From contig OZ017768.1 of the NCBI GenBank assembly GCA_963969345.1, positions 9,588,193 to 9,652,192 on the forward strand: a DNA stretch of 64,000 nt, given 5' to 3'. How positions within the stretch are numbered: position 1 is the first letter of the stretch; every line of letters begins with the position of its first letter. This stretch comes from Turbatrix aceti. Lineage: Eukaryota > Nematoda > Chromadorea > Rhabditida > Panagrolaimidae. Both the position numbers and the translations under genes were made by a program. The notes beneath the pieces are model-generated. The model was given only the letters and a program-made list of their open reading frames with translations. It was not told the origin of the DNA and made no database searches. Shown in pieces: positions 37,401-49,530 of the stretch.

Positions 37401-38406
37401 CAAAAAATGCAATCCTAAAATATTTACAAGCATGAAAAAACGCAGTTAGAAAAAAATAGGGTAACTAAACCCCCGCACACTCTCTAGGGCATCCCTGACC
37501 GCCAACAATGACGACATCAAACTCGACCTTATAAGGTCGAACACTCCTCAACCGTTCCTTAGCTACGCATACGGGAGCATTGGCTACACAGACCGCCTAC
37601 TTTTTTTGGAGTCCAGAAAAACCAACTCCTTTTGCACGGGGAAAAAATATTACGCCACCCCCATTGTTTGTTGACAAGAACATCAAAAAAATAAGAAGCA
37701 AACCAAGAACGGCTTCTTGCGTGCGAGCACGCGTGCGTAGATATGAGTGAGTACTGCCGACACAAATTCATAGTAGTACGTAAGAAAAATATAATTTCTA
37801 TGTACATTTTGCCGAAATGACGTTTACTTTCTCTTCTGCAGAGCTGGAACCAATTTTTGCTTTTGTTTACACGATGCCGTGTTCAAAAAATCCAACAGAT
37901 GGAAGAAGGAAGATACAGCGTACATAAATTTCATCTGGTCACATATGTATACAAAGGATTTATCCATTCGTCAGCGGCACCAAAAAAAGACTAAAGCCGA
38001 CTCTGATTAACAATTTTTTTGTTGAGCAGATGAAAAAAAAACTGTGGAGGCAGGGTTCCTTTTTTAGGTTTTTTTTGTAGTTAGACATTTTTTTTCGTAT
38101 TATACATCCTTATCGCCTGTAGTTACAAACTGACGACATTTTGGCACGCAAAAAAATTATGAATGTAAAAAATGCCTGTTGATTTCTGGATTTTCGTTCC
38201 TTCTGACAAAACAACTCATAAATGCATAACAAATTTGGTCTCAAAAGGGCAGCGTCAGTTTCATCAACACGTAAACAAGGAAGCAACAAAAAAAATGACA
38301 GGTGAAAGCGGAAAAAGTTCACATTTATATAATCCTTGGTTCTGTGCCGTCCATGATGTCATGTATAAAAAGCAAAAAAAAAGAATGCAACCTTTTTTCC
38401 TACCAA
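31491..38406. other. Gene-free stretch with microsatellites and GC-rich patches
   Basis: Holds a TGAC tract (33867-33886), an ACAGCA tract (about 34850-34880), an AATG tract (35025-35042) and GC-rich patches at 31790-32060, 34780-34960 and 35690-35800. A CRE-like TTACGTCA occurs near 31893. A let-7-seed-like segment at 35790-35800 is discussed as a finding. No coding exon is supported. Confidence 0.5.
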
Positions 38407-38460
38407 GCTCGACGTGAGTGGTTAGCGGCCTTCTAACTTGGGTTCAAATCCCCCCAAGTG
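38407..38460 (+). repeat. Truncated tRNA-like element
   Basis: The A-box-like GAGTGGTTAGCGG (38416-38428) and B-box-like GGTTCAAATCC (38441-38451) are separated by only about 12 bp, so the anticodon arm is missing. Likely an internally deleted tRNA relic. Confidence 0.45.
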
Positions 38461-40450
38461 GTAAACTTTCCATTTTTAACACGTCAAATGAATCAAAAAT
38501 CTAACGAACCTCTAATGTCAAAAAAGCTCAAATTTCTATTTTTGTTCGGTAAAAGTAAACAAAATTTTTATATTTTTTCCAATATCCTAAAAAAACAACA
38601 AAAAAACGCACGTTTGCTTTTTTTCTGTATTTTGCTCGTGAAGGACAAAAATTGAAGCTACGTCATTAAAAAGAAGCAATTCTTGCAACCCAAAAGAAAT
38701 AATAAAGGACTTCCAGCCGCGTGCAAAACAGCTCCGAAATTGCATTTTTCTTCCTAGAATTGGTTTGTATGGTTGGTTTTGTGACTGGATGTCTTTTTGA
38801 AAACATAAAATATTACTGTACATTTTTTTAGACATCAATTTTTTAAAGAGACATTTTTAAATAAAATATTTTCTATATTATCTGGTCTAAAATTCCTAAT
38901 TGTGTTATTCGACTAAATATCCTAAAAAAATTTGATTGTGGCTTTGTAACCGTCGGTTTGGACATTTTGAAGAAAACGTCAAACCACAATGTCGTGACAT
39001 GAATATGAAACTCATTAGGTTATCCAGAACGGGAACGACTTGTCCACGTGAAACTCAATTACTCACTCACGAGAAAAAAATATATATATGAGGAAAAAAG
39101 AGACATGACGTGAATGGAATAATGAGTTGAATATGGAGCTTCGATGGTATTTACAATATTTATTTTTAGGTTCATACTTTTTTTGGTAGATTTTGTTTTA
39201 CTAAAAAGTAAATAAAAAGTAATTTAAATTAGATGTTTATACTTAAAAAAACTTCTATAATACAAATTTTGTAAATTTCTAATCCAAGCAGTGTTCTAGC
39301 GTAATTTCAAGAAAACAAAATAAAAACAACCCTTTTATGTAATTTTCTACCAAAACAAAAAAAAACAAAAACTAGGTTAGAAAAAATTGCCGGGCTTACG
39401 TAATCGTTACATCAAAAAATTTTGTTCCAACTTCATAATCTGTTCAAATTTCAGGTGTTGTTACTCGTGATTACAGAACAAAAAAAAGGAAAACAAAAAT
39501 AACCGTCACGATTTTTGTGGAGCGTATTGTTTGGAAAAAGAGGTGCAAAGAATAAAAAAAACTTATGTTAGCAAGAGCCAAAACCCACGCACTTTATCCA
39601 AATGCATTCTGACAAAACCAGACCATTTATTTTCTCAAAAAACGAAAATGCAGCCGTTTTTTTGCTTTCTACGGCCCCTGGTTCATGCATGAACAGCCCA
39701 GGCAGCGAACCAGCTATTCAAACAGCTTGCAGAATTCCCAAAAAAATACGCAGAAAAAAGTGATTGGCTATGCGCGGAGTGCTGCTGCTCAAACCTATTT
39801 TTTTGCTTCTTTTTTTTTACCGTCTATCACCACTCGCTCATTGTTCTGCTTTTATTAAAAAAATTTAATATATTCTTCCTGCGCACAAGTCTTGTCAACA
39901 AAACAAACCGGGGAGAATCCACGACACCCAGCAAAAAAAAACAACCCGGTTATCCATGACTTTTTAAAATCAGCTTTGGGCTGTTTTCTTTGCAGCCATA
40001 ACATGCCATTATTTTTAACACCACTCGTCTGGAGGTGCATGCAACCAAAACCAATCGTTACACGCATTAGATATTTTTCTACAAAACACAGGAAAACATA
40101 AAAACAAAACAACCAGACAAAAACAAAAAAATAGAAAATTGGGTCAAAGATGCAGACAACGTCCGAAAACACGTAGGCGAGTGAATAAGATCAAAAATAA
40201 AGGAACAGAAAAAATAGCATATTCAATCTAAAATAGGTAAAAAAGGTGCAAAATACCAGCACTAATTGGATTTTTTTATATTCTATTTACACTTTACGGG
40301 GGGAATTGAAGATTAGATTATCTATTCTGTGGGGGTTGAGTTGTAGGGAATGCGCAATTTATGCATACGTAATAAGAGAAATGGTATAATAATAACAGTA
40401 AAGGCAGGTGAAACATATTTTTAAGTTTGCAAAAAAAGGTTTCGTAAACT
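38461..40450. other. Gene-free AT-rich stretch
   Basis: A-run-rich on the plus strand. I see no gene, RNA or mobile element in it. Confidence 0.5.
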
Positions 40451-40525
40451 GCAGCCGTGGTTCAGAGGTTAATCTACTTTCTTTTTGCAAACCAAAGGTC
40501 CCAAGTTTGAATCCTGAATGCTACC
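40451..40525 (+). repeat. tRNA-like element with A- and B-box motifs
   Basis: TGGTTCAGAGGT (40458-40469) and AGTTTGAATCC (40504-40514) have tRNA-like spacing, with poor stems and an A/T-rich tail. Four of five end bases pair (GCAGC with GCTAC). Confidence 0.45.
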
Positions 40526-43500
40526 AAAAATTTTTTTAGACTTAAAAACGTTTAAAAAGTACAAAATTTAAATGTAGTATTAAATTAAATAAAAAAATTT
40601 TTACGAAAACGACAAGCCAAAAGACCAAAATGAGCAAACTGAACGAAGGACGATAAAAATAATCCCTCTGTCTTCTATCTCCTCTTCCTCCCATCATCTC
40701 CAAGGATGCGCATCGCATAGCGTCGCGTCGCGCCGCGGCTCGTTGTCATCGCGTATATTTCTAATGTTTACAAACGTTACCAAAAATGACCACATGACCA
40801 CCCCCTCCCCCATCCTACTCATGTAAGAAGGGCCTGTGTCGGCTGTTTGGCACGCTGGCGGCAACAAAAGCCCCTCAGGCTATGTAATGAACAAAAACCG
40901 TCCACGTCCGTGGAGCAAAAAAATACAATACCGCTGTCGTCGTGTAAATATGTGTGTATGATTCCCTGGAAAAAAAAGTTAATTGTAAACTCAAAAGATA
41001 TCGTAAAATTACGCGAACGGCATAACGAGTGACGTGATTGTTTATATAGCTCGAATTACGCGAAATATTTATTAAATGTACGAACGAACGTACATAGTAC
41101 GTACATAGTTAGAGGGAGTAGGAGTAGAACATCAAAAATCGTTGAACAGCAAAAAGTGGGAAAACCATTTTTTTGCAAAGCCTTTGAAAGCTTAGAAAAA
41201 TACAGATTTTAATTAATTGGTCTAAAAATGTTTCAAAAAATAAATGTAACAGGAAATAAAAGTTTCTCTGTTGTAAAAACCAGGTTTTTAATGTTTTCGT
41301 GTCGAGATCACAAGGAAAAGATAAAAAAGTGTTTGCATAACGGATTATTATTTTTGCAGTTTTTTGATCATCTGGTCGTTCACGATGTGAAACTACGAAA
41401 ATCCATAATCCAATCAAAAACTCTCCCACACCCCAAATAACACCCAAAAGACAGTCGTAGGAAACGAACGCGTTCGCCATCATAAATCAGAATCTCCAAT
41501 CAGAATTCTGCAGAACAGAACGTCTCCCTTTTCCCCAAAAATGCAATAAAGGAAAGTATCATGCTGTTTCGCAAAAATGTCATGGTTCCTCCCCTTCTCT
41601 GCCTTCGAATCCTTCCCCCTTCCCTGAACCAGATCAAAACTACCTTTAAGCACCCTTAAGGCATCTATGTATGTGTATGCGCTTTTTGCGTCACTTGTAC
41701 ATGCACGATGATGGCTATCGCTTGCATTCCTGTCACTCATCATCCATCCCCTCCAATTTGGGGACAATCTTTGCTGTCCACGTGAAAAGCAAAAAAAACG
41801 GAAGGCACAAAAATTTTGTATGCACAGGAAATACGCGCATCTAAATATTCAACAACGCCCACTTTCCTTCGTTCAAATAAACAAAGAGGTTCAGAATAAA
41901 TATAATAGCTAAACTGAATTTTAAAATGCTCATAATATTTTTTGTTGGTACGTACAAAATTCAGCAAAATGATGGTGAAAAAACGTGGCATGCATATAAA
42001 TGAACGAACACAAAAGAAAGAAATAGAGGGTCATTTAACCAAAAATAGATACATACAAAATTAATAGAAAAATTTAATCTTAAGTTGAGGACAGTAAAAC
42101 TTTTTATATTGCAGGAAAAAGAAAAAAATTGTTTTCATTACAAAAAAAAATTTAATAAAAAAAATGTGCACGAGCAAAAATTTTCGTACAAATCGGACAA
42201 CAATAGTTTATTTTTATACCCCTCCACAACATTTTGGTCGATCATTATTGCTTGGTTGGTGGTCATCATCGATGACCACCCGCCACGAACGATCGCGACT
42301 GTCCGCGCACGAACGATGAGAAAAAAAAATTGAGCAACTTGTGTGGTCAGTGAACCAGCGAGCGAGCGCGGACAGACAATTTTGCATCCATCATCTCGAT
42401 CATCACTCCTCAAAAGAGAAGATTCCCATCATTGCTGCAGGTGTACCTGCCCGGGATCACAAGAAAACATACACACACAAATGCACGACGATGCGTGGAA
42501 GAAGTCTCAAAAAGAAAAAAAATATTTACCGATGATCACAAAACGAACGCACACAATTATTATTTGTGTACACAAATAGTGTGAGTCACACACGAGTTTA
42601 TGTTGATTTGGGTTCTTTGCGTTCTGTCCCCCCAGGCGGTGGTCGGTCAGTCGACAAAAAGAGGGGGGGGGCCTGAACTTAACTTCACTTCGAGGCGTCC
42701 AGTGTTGTGTGTATTCACTAGAACTAACCACTGACCGACCACCCCTGGTCAGGCTGGCTGGCTACCTACCCCATCAATAAAAGTTGGCTGACAGCCAGAA
42801 AGTGATTTTCTTTGATTTTGAACAAAAAAAGAATGAGTAAAGATAACAATGAAAAACAATGCAAAATGGGTGGTCCCCGAATTTTTGAACAATGAAAGCT
42901 TTGTTTTGACAACAACAAAAAGTTACAGAAAAATTGTATGTATGTTAAGCAACAAAAAATCAGACAAAGATTTTTTTGAAATCTAATATCAAAATTACGT
43001 TGCTTTTTTCGTCCGTAAAAGTTGAACGATGAAATAGAAATAAGAAACGTCACTTTAGCGCTAGCGCCATGGGTGGTCCAATTCGCTTCCCACGACCACG
43101 ACCACGAACGTACATAAACGACTGGCCCGACTTCCTGTTCATTCAAAAAAACCACAATACCTGAATTGGTCAACAAAAAATACTATGCATGCCTCAGGGA
43201 CAAAGAATGTTGTTGTATCCAATAAACAAGACAAATCGTGACGTAAACATGCAATGAAAAAAAGTGCAAAGTCCGAAAAGCAACAACAAAAAAAATTGAA
43301 AATTTACAGTTTTGCACGTAATTGCAAACATTCTTATGCTAGATTTTTGATAAAACTAAAATTCTGTAAACTACGTCCGTCAACAAAGTAGAAACAGTAA
43401 ATATGTGCTAAAGCAACGTGTGATAGTGATGATAACAAGTTTGTTGGCGGAACTAAAAAGAATGGAAGTTTTTCGCGGGAGACGCATAAAAGGTACCGGT

Positions 43501-43619
43501 GCACTGTCCCGCATCGTAAACTGTTCCACAAGTTTCATGAATTGTAAAAAAAAAATTTTGTGTTAAAAAATAAAAAACTGGCATCTGCGATTTTTGAAAA
43601 GCAAAAATAAAAACAAACA
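40526..43619. other. Gene-free stretch
   Basis: AT-rich sequence with small GC-rich patches near 40690-40930, 41600-41770, 42230-42400 and 42640-42780. Longer ORFs, such as a minus-strand one at 41109-41483, look accidental: hydrophobic T-run translations without codon bias. Confidence 0.5.
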
Positions 43620-43845
43620 ATAACAACAAATTGACAAGCGTCCGCCAGGCCACCCTCCGAGGCGATGGACCGACGACTTTGCGGCCTTCCAGAACGCTCG
43701 TGCTAAGGAATACGACGTGACGCAGGTAGCTACGATTGACGGCGCCCTCTTCGTGCAATCTCGATACTCATCACTGTCTCTTTAATTTTGTAATGAGCCA
43801 AATGCACGAGTAAGAGTAATAAAGTAAAGTAAAAGTAAAGTAAAC
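43620..43845 (+). mobile_element. 3' remnant of a non-LTR (RTE-like) retrotransposon
   Basis: The frame 43633-43785 encodes 50 residues beginning DKRPPGHPPRRWTDDF, matching the R-x-x-G-x-P-x-x-RW-x-DD signature at the C-terminus of RTE-like LINE polyproteins, then stops. A short tail of AAAGT/AAGTA units (about 43818-43845) follows, as is typical of RTE-type 3' ends. The body is missing, so this is a dead 5'-truncated insertion. Confidence 0.6.
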
Positions 43846-44254
43846 AACAAATTGATCGGATATCCTCACCTGTGATTCACCTTTCCCACTGCCCGTGCTC
43901 GGATTATTGGCAACTCGACAAACAATTGAAAGGTGACTCACACATGTCAGACATGCACACAGGTATTGCGACAAGTCTGAAAAGTAACTAAGTGATTGGA
44001 TCACCCCGGCTTGGCTGACATAAGTGCAAAAGTACAAAGTTAGGTAGGTAATAGGTAGCGTGGTGTCAGTCGATCGTCTCACTCGCCTCGCCTCGCTTAG
44101 AAAGACAGTGTAACACCCTTTTTCTATTGATGGCAGGCACGCAGCACGCACCTTTGCAATGGATGACGCCAAACAGGGGGCAGGCACGGCCGAGATCGCA
44201 AGGCTTGGCGCCGCCGATCGCGAGACTGCGCCTAACTTTTCTGGCTGGCAGCGG

Positions 44255-44312
44255 TGAGGTCATCCGTCCACCCGATCCCGTCTGGTCTCGCAAGCTTAAA
44301 AGTTGGCGGGAT
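44255..44312 (+). pseudogene. 5S rRNA-like fragment
   Basis: CCCGATCCCGTCTGGTCTCG (44271-44290) followed by CAAGCTTAAAAG closely follows the conserved 5S rRNA core, CCCGATCTCGTCTGATCTCG followed by GAAGCTAAGCAG. The 3' third of 5S (the GTACTTGGATGG region) is absent downstream, so this is a truncated pseudogene or part of a 5S-derived SINE, not a working gene. A GC-rich block (44120-44254) adjoins it. Confidence 0.5.
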
Positions 44313-45751
44313 GAATGACAAATGACAAAAAATGAGATCTCAGTTTTAGGGGAGGGTGAACAGACTTTGGCAGTAAACATAGATAAACAAAGAAAAAAAA
44401 CAGATGCGGATGAGGCAAAAAAATTCACAAAAAATTTTTTTAGGAAGATGATAATAAACTAAAATAAAACAAAATTTTTTGGAAATGCGATCAAAATGTT
44501 GTCCAACCTAGAAATATTTTTAACCGCTTTATTTTTTTAGAAAATTCAAAAACAAAAAAGTGCCAAAAAACGAAAAATGTATTATTCCAAAAAAATCAGT
44601 ACGCACAAAAAAACTAGCGTGTAGCAAAACTAGGATCCCAGATTGTTCTAAAATTGTAACGATGCCAATTAAATGTTGAACGAAAATGTCCACTGACTTG
44701 AGCAAAGTTGAAAGTTAACGATCCCAATCGATCATTCGTTGTTGCGAATGGGCATTCGTCCTTTTTCCATTGTATATACATCAACAAAAACGAGTCAAAG
44801 ACTAACGAGTTAGCGAATGTGGAAGTGGATATATGAGAGGTGAAATGTGTCAACCAGATTTTAGGCAGTCAGTCGTTTTTTGTCAGCACTTGTCTGATTT
44901 TTAGTAAGTACATCAACATTTTTTTGTATTTTTTTTGTGGCACACAAAAAAATGTTTGAAATTCATATTGTACAGAACAAAAACATTATTCATTCCAAAA
45001 CACTTCAAAAAACAAAAAAAAATCCATGGCCGTGCGCGTACCCAACAAAACCTCCGTATTTAGTCGGCGAACAACAATGACGCAGGCCAACCTGCTCCTC
45101 ATCACTTTGGATACCAGTCCACGTTCATTTGACAAACGTGCTGCATTAGTACTTTACCCCAACGAACATTGATGGTTGGGGATGAATGAATTGGTCGTAG
45201 CCCTCGTCAATGACACCACCACCATCACCTATTGAACGAACAAACGAACGCGTGAGAGCAGGAAAGGACACAAAAAAAACTTGACTGGCCAAACCCCATC
45301 AGGCTTTTTTTCCTTCCTTTGGACTGAGTTGAGCTGCTGCATCGGACAGCTCAAACCTGATCACTCACGTCAACAGGGGGAGATTGCATTCCTATGGCGT
45401 ATATACGCAACAACAAACGCCCCGGGGAAAGGAATTGGGTTGACGATCGAAGGGGGGAAGCAAAGGGACGGAGAGAAGGAGGGAAGCAAGGATGAGTCAT
45501 TGAGCCGTTCCCCTCTAACAACACTCCCTCAGCAGGCAGAAATAAATAACTTTTTGTTGTGATTTGTTGTTAAAACTTGTGGCAAAAGAAGTGATTTAAG
45601 TTGACGGGTGCGCTACGAAATCAAAAATTAAGCAAACAAATGGACACAAGAATCGAAATTTTTTACGATCTGAAATTCAAAAATACGTTAATTTTGATGC
45701 AAGTTTGATCAAAATAAATCAAAATTTATAATAAAAAAATTGTTCAAATTT
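44313..45751. other. Gene-free stretch
   Basis: AT-rich, with a GC-rich patch at about 45290-45540. Nothing recognisable. Confidence 0.5.
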
Positions 45752-45828
45752 GCACGAATAGATCAAGCGGTAAAATTTTTAGCGCCTGCAAGGTCGGGTA
45801 GGGGTGGGGTTCGATTCCGCAAAGCGAC
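45752..45828 (+). repeat. Degenerate tRNA-Cys(GCA)-like element
   Basis: An A-box-like TAGATCAAGCGGTA (45759-45772), an anticodon-loop-like CTGCAAG (GCA) and a B-box GGTTCGATTCC (45808-45818) are in order. Stems are imperfect and an A/T tail follows. Probably a tRNA-derived element. Confidence 0.5.
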
Positions 45829-48800
45829 AAATTTTTTTTATCGATTTTGAAAACTCAGTATTTATAAAAAAAAAGTATCGTAATGAGGGCAGACAAAACT
45901 TTATAACATTATAAAAATTCAAAAATCTACGAAAAAATGGTCGGCATTCGAAAAATTCAATGTTTATGAATGAAAACTTTTCAAACTTTTCCTTCCCTAT
46001 TTCCATTTCTTTAGAATTAACCCTGATCATTCCGAAGCCGTTTTTCTTCTCCCCTTCTTCTTCCTCGTCTTTGCGCCGATCGCCCAGTTACCTCCTTTTC
46101 CCTCGTAATCCCTTCCTTCCCTTTCCCTCATCTTCATTGCTGTGACGAGGCAAAAAAAGCCTCGCGCTCGCAATCGGCGATCTAATGTAAGCGGTTGTTG
46201 GAAGCAACCAAATGAGGAACGAAAAAAAACGCGCAGTGATTTGATTGACAACTGGTCGCTTTTTTTCCAACGACAGAACTTACAACCTTCTGACGAGGAA
46301 CAAAAAAACAACAGTGTGTCTTCCTTCTTTTTTTCCATGCCTGTAATGCCTGTAAAAAATTTTTCGACAGTATCGTAATTAGAGCCATTATCTCATTCAT
46401 TCCTGGTGCTCGGTCGGTCGACTGACTGGACTGTCGGTCTGTCTGTCCGGCAGTCGTGAAAAGAAAAAAAACTACTATAGACCCCGAAGCAATCAATCAA
46501 CTCTTCCCCCCCTCTATTCCAACGATCACGCAGAAAGAACGTGAAAAAAATGAATGCCACGATACACGCGTGTGCGTTCGCCTTTTTTCCTCGTTTAGGA
46601 GAAAAATTGACAGGGGAAGAAGAAAAAAAAGAATGAAGAGCCGGTTGATGTTCCTTCGTCGATGGTCGCACGAAGAATTCTGACTTCAGAACTGACTAAC
46701 ATACATAAATACAACCGGTGCCAGGTGTCTCTGGATTTTTTCACGCCTTCTAAATAAATTCTTTCCCTCTCTGTCTCGTTGTTGTTTTTCTGTTGTTGGT
46801 CGTCGAATCACTTTGACTCGTGAAAAAAAGGTTTTTTGCTGCCCGTTTTGGTGGAAAACAAAAAAATAGAACAAAACAGATTTTTAATTGAAAAATGGTA
46901 AAAACTATGCAGGAAGGAAAAAAAGGTAATAAACAATGACAATTTGTCGGTTGGACAAAAATTACAATACCAATACTGTATTAAAGGCAAAAATCGTAAA
47001 ATATTGAAGCACGTACGGACAAAAAAATGATTGTTAAAAAATAAATTTTAGAATTTTATCACCCCATTTGGGAGCAAAAAGCCATAAAGAGTTCATAAAT
47101 TAAATTTTTTACTAAAAAATAACTGATAGTTAATAAAATGTTTTGAAAATCAGTCGAATTAAAAAAATCATTGATGACTTTAAAAATCGGGGCAAGTAAT
47201 CGTGTTTGGCGTCAATCCAAAAACCTGAAAAATAAAATCGAATTAAAAACACAAATTCTTGAATTTAATAAAAAATCATTGAACGCGACAGGAACGCTGA
47301 ACACGATTATTTGGTTAAGAACAAAAAAATAACGTAATGGACACCATGAAAATCCAAAACTGACCAACTTATGTTTTGCATGAAATCAAACAAAAGTATC
47401 TTGCACTTGCACGACACAACTTATGTTGCCTATAATTTACATCATTCACAATAGAATCAACAAATATCCAAAACACAAGTTCATTCATCCGTGTCTTGCA
47501 CTTACTTGAGAACTACATTATATTTATTTATTACTGTAGGGATGTAACTTGTCGTGTCAACACAAGACGAAAACACAACATTTCCCTATTGTGTTGAATT
47601 TCTAAACCTGGGTGCATACCTATTTACTAACTAAGAAGAATAGGAGACTAAGAAGAGCGAAAATCGCGAACGAAATCGTTATGTATTCTTCTTTTTTTGT
47701 AAATCCAGCAACGAAGAAAAAGAAGATCAAAAAAGACAAAAAAAAGATTTGTACAAAAAATCGAGTCGCGAAGAGGGGTGTTTGAAAAAAATTGAAATAT
47801 TCAAGTGATGGTCTGACTGATAATCGTTGTTCCAACGTGCCAGAAGAATTCGAAAACCAATGCCAGTTCAGGCTAAGTTAGATTGTACGTGGTTAGTCAT
47901 TCCTCAATCCAATCCAATCGCCTATGCACACAACTGTCCCCCTCGGTGATGGTCTGGTTGGTCCCGGTGGTGTGGTGCACCGTGCGTCATCGATGTACGC
48001 ATATACGCGTGAATGTTTAGATGGATGGGTGGATGAATGCCTGGCCGATGGTCACTCATGTCAGCCGACTGATTCTTTTTTTTTCTTTCTTCTTTTTGCG
48101 TAAAAGTTTGTGTTGCACACAAACCGGCTGACCGGTTGGCTGGACGATCGAACAAACGAACCAACCAACCGACCATTCTTTTTCCTTTTTCCACGCATAC
48201 TTGCTTGCCAAGCAGACGACGACGACGACGACGAGTCGACGATCGCCGGCCGGGTGGCTGGCTGGCTGGCCCCGTCCTCGCCCCGTCGTGGTTCACTCAC
48301 CCACTCACGTACCACATTTTTGGAATGCAGGATCGGTCGACGGCCGTCGCGTCAGTGCAATCGGGTCGGCGGCCGAGACGAGACGTAGACAGCGCATCAA
48401 AATCTAGGTCAACAGGGGGAGGTTCTTTCATCTAGGTGGAGAAGGGTGGCTGGCTGGGGAAGGTGGTCTCCGGTGGTATGCATGTGAGCGCCGGTGGTGC
48501 GCGGTGACAGAAAATCACGATGCGTGACCACAGAGATGACGAAGACGGCAAGAGGGGAGAAAAATGCATGAAAAGACAGACGAAAGAGGAGTTGAGGAAT
48601 TGAGGTAACGTAACGTCTGTCAACGTTGTGAAATTTTTTTCAAATCAATTAAGGAAGAAAAAACTGCGCATGAAACTGAAAACTGATTCAAACAAAAATT
48701 TAGAAAACTTAGAACGAAAAATATGTTCTAAAGATCCAAAAAAACTAAATTTGACTTTTTGATCAAATTTGAAATTTTTTTTTTTAATTTTTCAAACAAA

Positions 48801-49469
48801 TTTTTTTAATGAAAATTAATGAAATTTTTCATTAAAAAAATTCTATTTAAACTTAAAAAAATTCAAAAAAGTGACCGAAAATGATTAATCAAAAAGTAAA
48901 AATACGAAAATTTTTTCGCAATTAAAAAAACGTAAAAACCAACTAAGAACCGTTCTTCTAATAGACGTTGTTCTAATAAAACCCTTTCATCGTGTATGCG
49001 TTCTTTCTTATCCCTCCCAGGCATGTCTCTCCTCTCTCCGTCTCCTCCATCCCCTCCCCAACATCAGTGTTGGTCACCTGGTGGTTGACTGTCCCCTACG
49101 TAGCCGACAGCAATTGTAATTGCGCGTTCGTTCACTGCTTCGTGCAAGCGAATGCAGAATAGGGATAAATTAGATAAATCGGCTGACTACAAACCAAACA
49201 TTCCCCCATCGTTTTTTTATCCTAACCAAAAAAAAGTACCATCTATAAAAAAAGGAAAAAACGCATTCTTCTTTGCAACATTTTCTAGCGTCCTGTCAAA
49301 AGTGTCACCGTTTGCTTCCGACGAAAAAAAATACTATTTAAAAAATATCTAGCTGTCAGTTGCCGGGGGATACACCTGGTACAGCTCATCACGAGGAGGA
49401 TAGGCGGGAGTGGATTTTTAGAATCTTTGGTTCCCTAATATTTTATAATTCTTTTCTTTGAAGGGACTT
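45829..49469. other. Gene-free stretch with a GC-rich block
   Basis: Includes a GC-rich block at about 47920-48500 with a (GAC)n tract at 48214-48234. No protein gene is supported. Confidence 0.5.
48214..48234. repeat. (GAC)n microsatellite
   Basis: Seven consecutive GAC/ACG units. Confidence 0.9.
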
Positions 49470-49530
49470 TACTCTCGGTAAGTTGACCGAACTTGCTTGG
49501 ACGCAAGGGTTCAAATTTCATGTTATGCAC
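49470..49530 (+). repeat. Weak tRNA-like fragment
   Basis: The B-box-like GGGTTCAAATTTC at 49507-49519 follows a tRNA-like segment, but the A box is not convincing. Confidence 0.3.

Noticed and set aside
40496..40514. Resemblance of CCCAAGTTTGA to the spliced leader SL1
   Set aside because: It coincides with the B-box of a tRNA-like element. No SL RNA donor, Sm site or flanking 5S unit is present.
41109..41483. 124-codon minus-strand ORF
   Set aside because: Hydrophobic translation of AT-rich DNA with no codon bias, splice signals or motif.
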